A DNA stretch of 64,000 nucleotides, from contig JAIQFF010000003.1 in assembly GCA_020073395.1 (NCBI GenBank), positions 1 through 64,000 on the forward strand, given 5' to 3'. Both the position numbers and the translations under genes were made by a program. Numbering within the stretch: position 1 is the stretch's first letter; every line of letters begins with the position of its first letter. The notes under the pieces are model-generated. The model was not told the origin of the DNA and did not search any database. It saw nothing but the letters and a program-made list of their open reading frames with translations. Of this stretch, positions 16,393 to 24,500 are shown piece after piece. This DNA is from Terriglobia bacterium. Lineage in GTDB: Bacteria; Acidobacteriota; Terriglobia; Terriglobales; Acidobacteriaceae.

Positions 16393-16661
16393 GTCCCTCC
16401 GACAGGATTCCCGATTGGCGTTCTTTGCTGGAATCTGAGCTTATTGATAACAGCTAAGCTGTTCTAATACAACAACTTGCACTGTTCCCGGTCAAACTTT
16501 CGTAACCAAAATTGCTTACCGAAACAATGGCACCCTGCCCGTTCTAATAAAAGACGCAATTTCAGCTACTTGTGTCGTCATGAAGGCGTAAGCGTCCCCG
16601 CCCGTGCGTCCTCGAGACATACCTATGGCGCTAGCCTTGGTTGGCCAGGGTAAGTAAGTTC

Positions 16662-16690
16662 TTGACATCTACTACTGTGCGTCATACAGT
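16662..16690 (+). promoter_or_regulatory. sigma70-type promoter of the padR gene
   Basis: TTGACA at 16662-16667, a 17-base spacer, and TACAGT at 16685-16690. Transcription would begin near 16697, only about eight bases before the ATG at 16705, giving a nearly leaderless message. Confidence 0.65.
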
Positions 16691-16703
16691 GTATGCCATA
16701 CAC
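16689..16703 (+). promoter_or_regulatory. palindromic operator, probable PadR autoregulatory site
   Basis: GTGTATG-C-CATACAC is a perfect 7-1-7 inverted repeat overlapping the end of the -10 box and the transcription start of padR. PadR-family proteins bind ATAC/GTAT-type palindromes in their own promoters. Assignment as the autoregulatory site is inferred from position and symmetry. Confidence 0.6.
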
Positions 16704-16704
16704 T

Positions 16705-17052
16705 ATGCAGCACACGGTAGAAGGTCCGACGAACAACGAAGTCCTCGAGAACTTGCGGCTTGAGCTCAGGCGCGGATGCCTGATCCTGGCGGTGCTGGCC
16801 GAACTGCGCGACGAACGCTACGGCTATACCTTGCGCAAGGCACTCGCCGGACAGGGTATGGAGATCGACGAAGGCACGTTGTATCCGCTGTTGCGCCGGC
16901 TGGAAAGTCAGGGCCTGCTGGTCAGCGAGTGGCGCGAGGAGGACAAGCGCAATAAGCGTTTCTACCGCCTGTCTGCCGACGGCAAGCTGATCCTGAAACA
17001 ACTCTCCGCCGAGTGGAAGAGCATCAACGCATCGCTGGACGGAATTCTCTAG
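16705..17052 (+). CDS. PadR family transcriptional regulator
   Basis: 115 residues from the ATG at 16705. An in-frame ATG at 16693 lies upstream of the predicted transcription start and inside the operator, so it is unlikely to be used. The winged helix reads GCLILAVLAELRDERYGYTLRKAL, then EGTLYPLLRRLESQGLLVSEW, then KRFYRLSADG, all PadR hallmarks (PF03551). A C-terminal helix gives dimerisation. It is followed 43 bases later by a HAAS-domain membrane protein, the usual partner of this PadR subgroup, so it probably represses its own operon in response to a membrane or metabolite signal. Confidence 0.92.
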   Translation: MQHTVEGPTNNEVLENLRLELRRGCLILAVLAELRDERYGYTLRKALAGQGMEIDEGTLYPLLRRLESQGLLVSEWREEDKRNKRFYRLSADGKLILKQLSAEWKSINASLDGIL

Positions 17053-17095
17053 GGCCCGGCCTGAACCATTTTTACGGTTCTCCAAGGAGCAGGAT

Positions 17096-18070
17096 ATGGA
17101 ATTGATCGAACGGTATCTGCAGGCGGTAAAGTTCGCGCTTCCCCCGGAACAGCGCGACGACATCATCAAGGAGCTGCGCGACAACATCCTTTCCCAGGTT
17201 GAGGAGAAGGAGGCGGAGCTCGGCAACCCGCTCAGCGAGGACGAACAGGTAGAGCTGCTCAAAAAGCTGGGCAGCCCCATGCGCCTGGCCAGCCGCTATC
17301 GCAAGCAGCAGCAAATGATTGGAGCGACTATGTTTCCCATCTATTGGAAGGTATTGAAGGCCTCGCTCGCCCTGGCGTTTCTGGTGCTGGCAGCGGCCAG
17401 CATCGCGACCGCCGCCGCCGGCAAAACTCTTATGGAGAGTCTGGGCGTGCTGTTCCGCTATCCCAGCGTCGCGTTGATGACCTTCGCATGGATCACTCTG
17501 GCCTTCTCCGCCCTGGAGTTCTTCGGCGCCAGGCTCCGGCTGAAGGACACCTGGGACCCTCGCAAGCTGCCGCCTCTGGTAAAGCAGAGTCCGCGCAAGT
17601 CGCGCTTCGAGTTGATTGCGCAGCTCCTGGTACAGACCATTTTCGGCGTCTGGTGGCTGGCCGGGCTGCACTATCAGTACCTCATACTCGGCCCGGGCAT
17701 TGCCTTTCTCCGTTTTGGCCCGGTGTGGCAAACCATCTATCCCCTTTTTGTGGTGATGGTGCTGGTCGATTTAACGCTTACCGCAGCCATGCTGGTTTGG
17801 CCGCAGTGGATCCAGGGTAGAAGAGTGTCGCGGCTGGTCATGAGCGCGCTGGGTCTGGTCGTTCTCTATTTCCTGATCAACGCTCCCGACTTGTTTGTAG
17901 CCGCGGACTCGATCACGCCGCAACTGCAAGCGCTGGCCAAGGGCACCAATTATGGCGTCCACTTGGGCCTGGTGATTGCCGCCATTGTGAGCGTCGTCAA
18001 TATCGGGATTGAATCTGTGCGGTTCGTTGGGAGGAGGCTTGGTCGCGTGCATCAGGCGACGGTGTCGTAA
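17096..18070 (+). CDS. HAAS-domain membrane protein, PadR partner
   Basis: 324 residues. The first ~75 residues are a helical HAAS/DUF1700-like signalling domain (MELIERYLQAVKFALPPEQR, LGNPLSEDEQVELLKKLGSP). The rest has about seven hydrophobic segments (for example ~82-100, 115-135, 185-205, 215-235, 250-270, 290-310). AAGGAG precedes the ATG. This pair, PadR followed by a HAAS membrane protein, recurs in Acidobacteria and Firmicutes, where the membrane protein is thought to act with the regulator; its activity is unknown. Confidence 0.8.
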   Translation: MELIERYLQAVKFALPPEQRDDIIKELRDNILSQVEEKEAELGNPLSEDEQVELLKKLGSPMRLASRYRKQQQMIGATMFPIYWKVLKASLALAFLVLAAASIATAAAGKTLMESLGVLFRYPSVALMTFAWITLAFSALEFFGARLRLKDTWDPRKLPPLVKQSPRKSRFELIAQLLVQTIFGVWWLAGLHYQYLILGPGIAFLRFGPVWQTIYPLFVVMVLVDLTLTAAMLVWPQWIQGRRVSRLVMSALGLVVLYFLINAPDLFVAADSITPQLQALAKGTNYGVHLGLVIAAIVSVVNIGIESVRFVGRRLGRVHQATVS

Positions 18071-18120
18071 TTTACGGATTGTCGAATTTACGGATTGTAA
18101 GGATTTACGGATTGTCGAAC
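18071..18120. repeat. imperfect direct repeats of TTTACGGATTG
   Basis: Three near-copies of TTTACGGATTG follow the HAAS gene stop, and inverted relatives (CAATCCGG, ATCCGTCAATC) lie about 30-60 bases later, before the convergent rsmD stop. The arrangement could fold and end transcription of both genes, but no T-tract terminator is clear. Confidence 0.5.
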
Positions 18121-18179
18121 TTGAAGTCTTACTGATTTTCAATTCATCAATCCGGCAATTCGAAAATCCGTCAATCTTT

Positions 18180-18746
18180 TTACTTCTGGCGGTAAAAGCT
18201 CAAGACCGCGTCCCCCTGCTCCAGTCTGCGATAGCGGAACAGGGGTGCAAAGGCCTCCCCGGGATCGAATCTCTTGTCATGTTCGGCGATAACTACCGTA
18301 TGCGGCGCCAGCAACCGGGATTGCGCAAGCATCTGGAGGACCTGCACATACAGCTTCTCCAGCCGATAGGGAGGATCAAGAAAGATGAAGTCGGCAATGA
18401 CGTTCTTTGCTTCCATCTGGCGCAAGGCACGAGTGACGTCTTCGTTCAACAGGTCAAAGCCCGACTCCACTTTCAGCGAGCCGAGATTGCGGCGGATCAG
18501 GCTGGCGGCTGCCGTGGAGGATTCCACAAAGTGAACCCTGGCCGCGCCCCGGCTCAAGGCCTCGATTCCGACCGAACCTGTGCCAGCGCAAAGGTCGAAC
18601 CAGACCTTGCCCTCGAAGGCGGCTGCGTTTCCCGCGCCCAGCACGTTGAACAGGGTCTCGCGCAGCCGGTCGGCGGTGGGGCGCAGGTCCATCCCGCGAA
18701 TTGAGTGCAAGGGGCGGCTGCGAAATTTCCCGGCGATCACTCTCAC
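18180..18746 (-). CDS. rsmD: 16S rRNA (guanine966-N2)-methyltransferase RsmD
   Basis: 188 residues from a GTG start. It opens MRVIAGKFRSRPLHSIRGMDLRPTADRLRETLFN, diagnostic for RsmD, then shows the SAM-binding DLCAGTGSVGIEALSRGA and the catalytic FLDPPYR (DPPY, N2-guanine methyltransferase). Length matches the family (about 185). It methylates G966 of 16S rRNA in the assembled small subunit. It stands alone, convergent with the HAAS gene. Confidence 0.93.
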   Translation of the reverse strand: MRVIAGKFRSRPLHSIRGMDLRPTADRLRETLFNVLGAGNAAAFEGKVWFDLCAGTGSVGIEALSRGAARVHFVESSTAAASLIRRNLGSLKVESGFDLLNEDVTRALRQMEAKNVIADFIFLDPPYRLEKLYVQVLQMLAQSRLLAPHTVVIAEHDKRFDPGEAFAPLFRYRRLEQGDAVLSFYRQK

Positions 18747-18890
18747 GATACCGCCTCGCCTGGCGCAGCCCTCTCCGGCCTGCCCGGGGCCATCCCATTA
18801 CCTTGGATTTGTTGAAATTGCAACGCCCCCCTCCAATCCGTTGTCTAAACTATATAGAATGGTGGTAGCGGAAGAGGCCGCAGGTTTCTC

Positions 18891-20015
18891 ATGAGAAGTT
18901 GGTCCATTTCGGCAGGCCGGGTGTTTGGCATTGAACTTCGCATCCACTGGACCTTTTTCCTGCTGCCGCTGTTTGTGTGGTACACCGAGTACTCCGCCCA
19001 CCGGATCGCAAACGAAGGCCGAGGCTTGGCCCTGGTTGGGATTATCTTCGCTTGTGTCCTGGCTCATGAGTTCGGCCATGCCCTGGTGGCCCGGCGCTCG
19101 GGCGTTCGGGTAAAATCCATCATTCTGCTGCCCATCGGCGGAGTCACGCAGCTGGACGACAGTCAGCCGGCAGGTGAGACGAAAATCGTCCCCTGGAAGC
19201 GGGACATCCGTATCGCGATGGCGGGGCCGCTGGCCAACCTGCTGCTGGCTTTGATCTCCGGCATAGTCATTGTGGCCATCACGCCCCATGTGGACCTCTG
19301 GACCTGGCCCTTCATGCGCTCCGGCAATCTGCCCCGGAGCCTGGTGTGGGCCAACCTTTACATCGCCGGTTTCAATTTGCTTCCTGCCTATCCCATGGAT
19401 GGGGGGCGCGTCCTGCGCGCGCTTTTCAGTCGTCACATAGATCCGGTCCAGGCCACGCGCCGCGCGGTATCGATTGGCCAGGCCTTCGCCACCATGTTCA
19501 TCCTGGGCGGCATGCTGTTGCCCAACTACTGGCTGACCCTGGTGGGATTGTTCCTGTTCATCGCCTCCCAGATGGAAGAGCGCTCCGCCGTCTTTCAGTC
19601 AGTGCTGGAGAAGGTGCACCTGGAAGATGTAATGCTCACTGATTTCGCCACGCTCTCCCCGGCCGACACGCTCGAAGACGCGCTGGAAAAAGCCGTGCAC
19701 TGCCTGCAGGATGATTTCCCCGTAATTCGCGGCAGCGACATGGTGGGAGTCATTTCGAAACAGAAGATACTGGAAGCGCTCCGGGCCGAAGGCAACGGCT
19801 ATGTTCAGGCCGTGATGAACCGGATTTTTGACGTGGCCCAAAAAGGCGAGTCTCTGGCCTCGGCCTTTCGCAAGCTCACCACCAAGAACCTGAGTATCAT
19901 TCCCGTGGTCGAAGATCAGCGACTGGTGGGCATCGTCACCCTGCAAAACCTGATGCACTCAATGGCGCTCCTGGCAGAAAGCCGCAAGCTGCGCAAGCAA
20001 GCCTTGAATTCCTAG
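18891..20015 (+). CDS. site-2 protease family zinc metalloprotease with two CBS domains
   Basis: 374 residues. Six hydrophobic segments cover residues ~10-215, with the zinc motif HEFGH (in LAHEFGHALVARRSG) and the third ligand motif NLLPAYPMDGGRVLRALF, both intact, as in M50B/SpoIVFB-type intramembrane proteases. Residues ~240-365 form two CBS repeats (VMLTDFATLSPADTLEDAL and SIIPVVEDQRLVGIVTLQNL) that usually bind adenine nucleotides and gate the protease. Likely cuts membrane-embedded regulators; the substrate is not encoded nearby in an obvious way. The ATG has only a weak ribosome site. Confidence 0.9.
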   Translation: MRSWSISAGRVFGIELRIHWTFFLLPLFVWYTEYSAHRIANEGRGLALVGIIFACVLAHEFGHALVARRSGVRVKSIILLPIGGVTQLDDSQPAGETKIVPWKRDIRIAMAGPLANLLLALISGIVIVAITPHVDLWTWPFMRSGNLPRSLVWANLYIAGFNLLPAYPMDGGRVLRALFSRHIDPVQATRRAVSIGQAFATMFILGGMLLPNYWLTLVGLFLFIASQMEERSAVFQSVLEKVHLEDVMLTDFATLSPADTLEDALEKAVHCLQDDFPVIRGSDMVGVISKQKILEALRAEGNGYVQAVMNRIFDVAQKGESLASAFRKLTTKNLSIIPVVEDQRLVGIVTLQNLMHSMALLAESRKLRKQALNS

Positions 20016-20106
20016 CCACGGATTTTCACGATCTACACGGATCAAGATTCCTATTTTGTCTTGCCTTATCCGTGTGAATCCGTGCAAATCCGTGGCTGCT
20101 TTTTTT
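20016..20106. terminator. inverted repeat with T-tract between convergent genes (repeat family C)
   Basis: CCACGGATTTTCACG at 20016-20030 pairs with CGTGCAAATCCGTGG at 20081-20095, with an inner ACACGGAT/ATCCGTGT pair, followed by seven T residues at 20100-20106. Begins directly after the stop of the protease gene and ends at the stop of the opposite gene. It is both a family C repeat (others at 40847-40918 and 46604-46670) and a plausible terminator for the plus-strand gene. Confidence 0.55.
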
Positions 20107-20760
20107 CTAGAACTTCACCACGATTCCCGCCGAAGGCTCCGCCAGGTGGCCTCTGTCCCCGGTAAACAGGTTCTGCACGTTGAAGTCGGGTGCCTTGTAA
20201 ACCAGTCCCCGATACTGCAGCCGCAGGGCCAGGTGATTGGAGAGGGGAGACCTGCGAATCACTGGTAGGCCTGAGAAGATGCGCCAGTCCACTCCTCCGC
20301 CATAGAGGACGGCTGGCTTGGTCTGCTGTGCCGCCGGGATGAAAGTCTGCACGCCGTTTATGTAGTTGAATTCGTAGCTGGGATAAAAAACCAGCGCGGC
20401 TGCGCCTGCAAAAACGAAAGGTTCGAGTTTATCGCTTTCGTGGAAACTGAAAACGTAGGCTCCGGAGTATTCGCCAATGGTGTTATGAATGCGATAAGTC
20501 AGCGGTGCGGCAAAGTAAATCTGCGAATTCGCGGTATGGGAGTAGTTGATCTCCACGGAGCTGTGTTCGGAAAACCGGTAGCGCCCGGTGATGAGCACCG
20601 CGCCCGAGTTCGTCGGAGTAAGCACCGTACCGTTGCCCGTGGATTGCTTGCTGAACACTGCCGCTCCGCCCAGGCTCACGTCGAAGCGGTTGTCCTGGCC
20701 CCATCCCATGGATGTGAGCAGAAGGAATGCTGCCATTGCGATTCCGGATCTTCGTAACAT
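20107..20760 (-). CDS. outer-membrane beta-barrel protein
   Basis: 217 residues. I start it at the ATG at 20760 because GAGGAC lies just upstream and the protein then has a signal peptide (MLRRSGIAMAAFLLLTSMGWGQ). The mature part alternates polar and hydrophobic residues in strands (FDVSLGGAAVF, GAVLITGRYRFSEHSSVEINYSH, EFNYINGVQTFIP) and ends VVKF, a C-terminal phenylalanine as expected for BAM-inserted barrels. It resembles the OmpA/OmpX-like 8-stranded family. Specific function unknown. Confidence 0.78.
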   Translation of the reverse strand: MLRRSGIAMAAFLLLTSMGWGQDNRFDVSLGGAAVFSKQSTGNGTVLTPTNSGAVLITGRYRFSEHSSVEINYSHTANSQIYFAAPLTYRIHNTIGEYSGAYVFSFHESDKLEPFVFAGAAALVFYPSYEFNYINGVQTFIPAAQQTKPAVLYGGGVDWRIFSGLPVIRRSPLSNHLALRLQYRGLVYKAPDFNVQNLFTGDRGHLAEPSAGIVVKF

Positions 20761-20859
20761 CAATTGTCCTCGCGCCCTTGTGGTCTCATGGTCCAGCTCA
20801 AGCGTTGGAACCAGTTGCGGCTTCCGGGGATGCTTGGCTGCCGCTGATTTTTCACCTGT

Positions 20860-21012
20860 CATCCTGAGCTACGCAGTCGAAGGACCCCTACCCGCTTTAC
20901 GGTTCTCGCCGCAGAATCCCTCGGAACGAGTCCGCCGTAGCTAAGATGCTAGGGATCCTTCGACTCCGCCAGTCCATTCGCGAGCGAATGGACCGGCTTC
21001 GCTCATGATGAC
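20860..21012. repeat. inverted repeat of the TCATCCTGAGC/GTCGAAGGA type (family E)
   Basis: GTCATCCTGAGC with GCAGTCGAAGGA on the left is mirrored by GGATCCTTCGACTC and GCTCATGATGAC on the right; an internal hairpin TCCATTCGCGAGCGAATGGA is also present. This motif type is widespread in intergenic DNA of Acidobacteriota and other soil phyla. Fragments of the same motif are seen at about 53270-53290 and in the 52.5-52.8 kb spacer. Confidence 0.65.
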
Positions 21013-21033
21013 ATTACTAGTTTTTCCGTCACC

Positions 21034-22635
21034 CTAAAGCAGCCGGATCGCCTTTGCTTGTTCCACCGCCGGCACCTTCCTGAGTTCAGCCAGAACTTGC
21101 GGGGGAACTTTTCCATCCACGTGCACAACCGCAATGGCCTCGCGTGGAGCATTGGGTTTCGCGTTGCCCACCCGGCGGCCCAGCGAGAAGTCGGCGATAT
21201 TGATCTTATGCTTGCCCAGAATTGTGCCTACTTTCCCGATCACCCCGGGAACGTCACGGTTGCGCAAGTAAATGAGATTGCGCTCGAGGGGCGCTTCCAC
21301 ATCGATCCCGTCTACATGCAACAGCCGCGGCCTGTCCTTGTGCAGGACCGCGCCCTTTACCAGATGTTCTCCGGCCGCGGTCTTGAGCAGGACCGAGAGT
21401 ACGCTGCCTGAGCCGCCGCTGGAGCTGTGTGGTTTGCGGGACTCGTGGATGCGCAGCCCGCGGGCGGAAGCGATCGCTTCTGCGTTCACCAGGTTGGCCT
21501 TCTCCTCCAGAGCTTCATTCAGGATGCCTTTGACCGCGGCGTTGCGGATGAGGTCGGTCTTTGATTCCGCCATGCGTCCGGTGTAGCGCAGCGAGATCTC
21601 CTCCAGCGTCCCGTCACTTACTTGCGCCAGGAAAGAACCTAGCCGTTCCGCCAGCACAATATAAGGCTGCAGCTCCAGATACTCATCGTGTGAGACCGAG
21701 GGCACATTCACGGCATTCTGAATCACACCGTGCTTCAGATATTCCTTGACCTGCTGCGCGATCTGATAGCCGACCGCCTCCTGGGCTTCATGGGTGGAGC
21801 CGGCAATGTGAGGGGTCAGAATAATGTTGTCGAGCGCCGTCAACGGCGAGTTCTTCAAGGGCTCGACGGCAAAAACATCCAGCGCTGCGCCCGCCACCAG
21901 ACCCTGCTTGACGGCATGCGCCAGAGCGCCTTCATCTACCAGTTCTCCGCGCGCGCAATTTACCAGCCGTACCCCGCGCTTCATTCTCTTTACGGAATCC
22001 GCGTTGATCATGCCCGCCGTCTGTGGTGTAAGTCCCACATGCAAGGTGAGGTAGTCGGCGGCTGCGTACACTTCTTCCAGCTTCGCCAGGCGTATGCCTT
22101 GCTCCTTGGCCACTGCGGTGGAGACAAAGGGATCGTGCGCGACAATTTCCATCCCGAAGGCCCGCGCCCGTCGCGCCACTTCCATGCCGATTCTTCCCAG
22201 GCCCACGATGCCCAGGGTCTTGCCCCGCAGTTCGGTGCCTTGAAGAGATTTCTTCTCCCACTTCCCGGCATGCATCAGCTCGTTAGCGCGGCCGATGTGG
22301 CGGGCCATGGCCAGCATCAGCGCCAGCGCGTGCTCGGCCACGGCGATGGCATTGGCGCCGGGAGTGTTCATCACGGCGATGCCCTTGCGGGTAGCGGCAT
22401 CCAGATCGATGTTGTCTACGCCCACGCCGGCGCGCCCGATGACCCGCAGCTTGCGGGCGTGTTCCAGCAGATCGGCGTCCACCTGGACCGCGGAGCGAAC
22501 AATGAGCGCGTCCGCTGATTGCAACTGCGCCGCCAGCTTGCCCTCCGCCTGGTCCGGCGTGACGATGGTCCAGCGCGGCTCGCGCAACAGGTCGATTGCT
22601 GAGGATGAAATCTTTTCTGCCACCACTACTTTCAT
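21034..22635 (-). CDS. serA: D-3-phosphoglycerate dehydrogenase
   Basis: 533 residues starting MKVVVAEKISSSAIDLL; the longer frame upstream has no signal of being coding. It has the substrate domain, the NAD-binding GLGRIGMEVARRARAFGMEI, the catalytic region VNCARGELVDEGAL and LTPHIAGSTHEAQ (catalytic His), an intervening domain and a C-terminal ACT domain (DVPGVIGKVGTILGKHKINIADFSLGR). This is the long type-I SerA, which oxidises 3-phosphoglycerate to phosphohydroxypyruvate and is usually inhibited by serine through the ACT domain. A class V aminotransferase 560 bases upstream on the same strand may supply the next step. Confidence 0.95.
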   Translation of the reverse strand: MKVVVAEKISSSAIDLLREPRWTIVTPDQAEGKLAAQLQSADALIVRSAVQVDADLLEHARKLRVIGRAGVGVDNIDLDAATRKGIAVMNTPGANAIAVAEHALALMLAMARHIGRANELMHAGKWEKKSLQGTELRGKTLGIVGLGRIGMEVARRARAFGMEIVAHDPFVSTAVAKEQGIRLAKLEEVYAAADYLTLHVGLTPQTAGMINADSVKRMKRGVRLVNCARGELVDEGALAHAVKQGLVAGAALDVFAVEPLKNSPLTALDNIILTPHIAGSTHEAQEAVGYQIAQQVKEYLKHGVIQNAVNVPSVSHDEYLELQPYIVLAERLGSFLAQVSDGTLEEISLRYTGRMAESKTDLIRNAAVKGILNEALEEKANLVNAEAIASARGLRIHESRKPHSSSGGSGSVLSVLLKTAAGEHLVKGAVLHKDRPRLLHVDGIDVEAPLERNLIYLRNRDVPGVIGKVGTILGKHKINIADFSLGRRVGNAKPNAPREAIAVVHVDGKVPPQVLAELRKVPAVEQAKAIRLL

Positions 22636-22805
22636 GGTCGGGGTTAACTCTCCAAAGGAATTGAGATGCTTTTCGCAGCCCGCTACTTCTGCTCCTGCGT
22701 CACAGGCAAAATCTTGACCAGAAAATGACAGACCGTTGACACCCGCACTGGGGGCCGATTTGTACCCTAGCCATGGACGTAAACCCAATCTGGCATGGAG
22801 TCATT

Positions 22806-23189
22806 ATGAAAACAATTGTGGTCATTCTGCTGACCATCTCCGCCCTCGGATGCGGCGGCTACGGTTCCGGATCCGGCTCTGGTTCAATGGCCGCAGGAGC
22901 GCCGAGTATCGCCGCCCCGCTGGTACCCAACACTGCAACCGCCGGCAGCGCTGCTTTCACCCTGACCGTCAACGGCAGCGGATTTGTTAGTCAGTCGGTT
23001 GTCTATTGGAACTCCACGGCTCGCACCACCACATTCGTGACCAATGGCCAGCTCACGGCCGCGATTTCGGCTGCGGACGTCGCTAACGCCGGCCCTGTGC
23101 CCGTTTTCGTGAAAAATCCGGGGGGCACGGGAATTTACAATAACCAGCCCGCGCGGAACTCCAACATGGTGAACTTTACGGTGCAGTAG
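22806..23189 (+). CDS. lipoprotein with an IPT/TIG-like domain
   Basis: 127 residues. The start at 22806 has ATGGAGT just upstream. It begins with a lipoprotein signal (MKTIVVILLTISALGCGG, lipobox ALGC), then a Gly/Ser linker, and a single Ig-like TIG domain (PNTATAGSAAFTLTVNGSGFVSQSVVYWN, SAADVANAGPVPVFV). TIG domains are common in acidobacterial cell-surface proteins. It sits on the opposite strand between serA and the aminotransferase and is probably independent of both. Confidence 0.75.
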   Translation: MKTIVVILLTISALGCGGYGSGSGSGSMAAGAPSIAAPLVPNTATAGSAAFTLTVNGSGFVSQSVVYWNSTARTTTFVTNGQLTAAISAADVANAGPVPVFVKNPGGTGIYNNQPARNSNMVNFTVQ

Positions 23190-23194
23190 CTTAC

Positions 23195-24391
23195 TCAGGC
23201 GCCAACCGGTTGCCGTTTTTCCGCGGCGCAGCGCGCATACACTTCCTGTGCCGCGCGCACGGCGGCGCCATACTCCACCGGCTTCCCGGTCACGCTGGCG
23301 AGCACATGCTCGAGCGCCGCCAGAATTCCGATGGTGTCGAGATAGTCGTAGTAACCGAGGTGCGCGATGCGGAACAGTTTGCCTTTCATCTCGCCCTGGC
23401 CGTTGGCTACGACCGCGGCAAACGATTCGCGAAACTCTTTGACCATCGCGCTGGAGTCAGTTCCCGCAGGCGACTGAATGGCCGTGAGCGCCGCGGCCGG
23501 TGACGAAGCCGCGAACAGTTTCAGCCCCAGGGCCAGCGCTCCGGCGCGGGTCATCTCTGCCGCGAGCTCGGCGTTGTTCACCAAGGCTTCGCGTCCCGCC
23601 ACCAAGTCGCCATTCCCCATTTGCCGGATGAAATCAAGCGCCGCTCCGAGCGCCGCAAATAACGACGTCGCCGGGGTATAGGCCGACTCTCCCTTGGCCG
23701 CGGCCTTGCGTTCTTTCCGGAAGTCGAAGTAGTAGCGTGGAGACTTGGCCGTCTCCATGCGCTTCCAGGCCCGTTCGCCTACGGCGCAATAAGCAAGTCC
23801 GGGCGGGATCATCAACGCCTTCTGCGAGCCGCCGATGATGACGTCGATGCCCCAGCCATCCACATCGAAGTGGGTCGTACCCAGCCCGGTGATGGCGTCC
23901 ACGACCAGCAATGTCTCGTCGCCCTGGGCGCGGACGAGCTTAGCGATCCCCTTCACATCGTGCCGGGCGCCGGTCGAACTCTCCGTTGCCTGCATATAAA
24001 TACAGCGCACTTCGGGAGTCAGCTTTTGCCGAATGTCATCCAGTGAAATGGTTTCGCCGTAGGGCGCGCTAAGCATTTCTACGACACAACCAAAAGCTTT
24101 GGCCAGATCGCGCCAGCGTTCGCCAAACTTGCCCGCGGTCAGCACCAGGACCTTGTCGCCGGGCGAGGTCAGGTTTGAGACCGAACCTTCCATCACCCCG
24201 GTCCCGGACGAAGCCAGCACCAGCACGTCGTTCCGCGTGCCAATGAAGTCTTTCATGTCCGCCAGCACGCGGGAGTACAAAGCGCGGAAGTCAGCGGTGC
24301 GGTGGTGCATGGCGAAGGAAGCCATGGCAGTCTGCGCCGCAGGAAGTATGGGAGTTGGACCAGGGGTAAACAGGCGGTTCTTACGCAACAT
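23195..24391 (-). CDS. class V aminotransferase (alanine-glyoxylate/serine-pyruvate type)
   Basis: 398 residues. It begins MLRKNRLFTPGPTPILPAAQ, the N-terminal TPGPTP signature of the AGT/soluble-hydrogenase 42 kDa family, and has the PLP lysine in GGSQKALMIPPG. The family transaminates small amino acids with glyoxylate, pyruvate or phosphohydroxypyruvate. Because it lies close to serA on the same strand and no serC is in the window, use as a phosphoserine aminotransferase substitute is plausible, but this is inference. The gene stops five bases after the convergent lipoprotein. Confidence 0.88.
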   Translation of the reverse strand: MLRKNRLFTPGPTPILPAAQTAMASFAMHHRTADFRALYSRVLADMKDFIGTRNDVLVLASSGTGVMEGSVSNLTSPGDKVLVLTAGKFGERWRDLAKAFGCVVEMLSAPYGETISLDDIRQKLTPEVRCIYMQATESSTGARHDVKGIAKLVRAQGDETLLVVDAITGLGTTHFDVDGWGIDVIIGGSQKALMIPPGLAYCAVGERAWKRMETAKSPRYYFDFRKERKAAAKGESAYTPATSLFAALGAALDFIRQMGNGDLVAGREALVNNAELAAEMTRAGALALGLKLFAASSPAAALTAIQSPAGTDSSAMVKEFRESFAAVVANGQGEMKGKLFRIAHLGYYDYLDTIGILAALEHVLASVTGKPVEYGAAVRAAQEVYARCAAEKRQPVGA

Positions 24392-24500
24392 TTACGAAGG
24401 AGTCCTTTGCACTGAGAATATTTCATTCTAGTGTACCGGAATCGCGGCAATTTCTGCAGGCAGGGGACGTCGTGCGCGCGAATCGCACAATGAAACCGGC

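Noticed and set aside
20016..20106. A mobile insertion sequence
   Set aside because: It has inverted arms but no coding sequence and is shorter than 100 bases; better described as a repeat or terminator.
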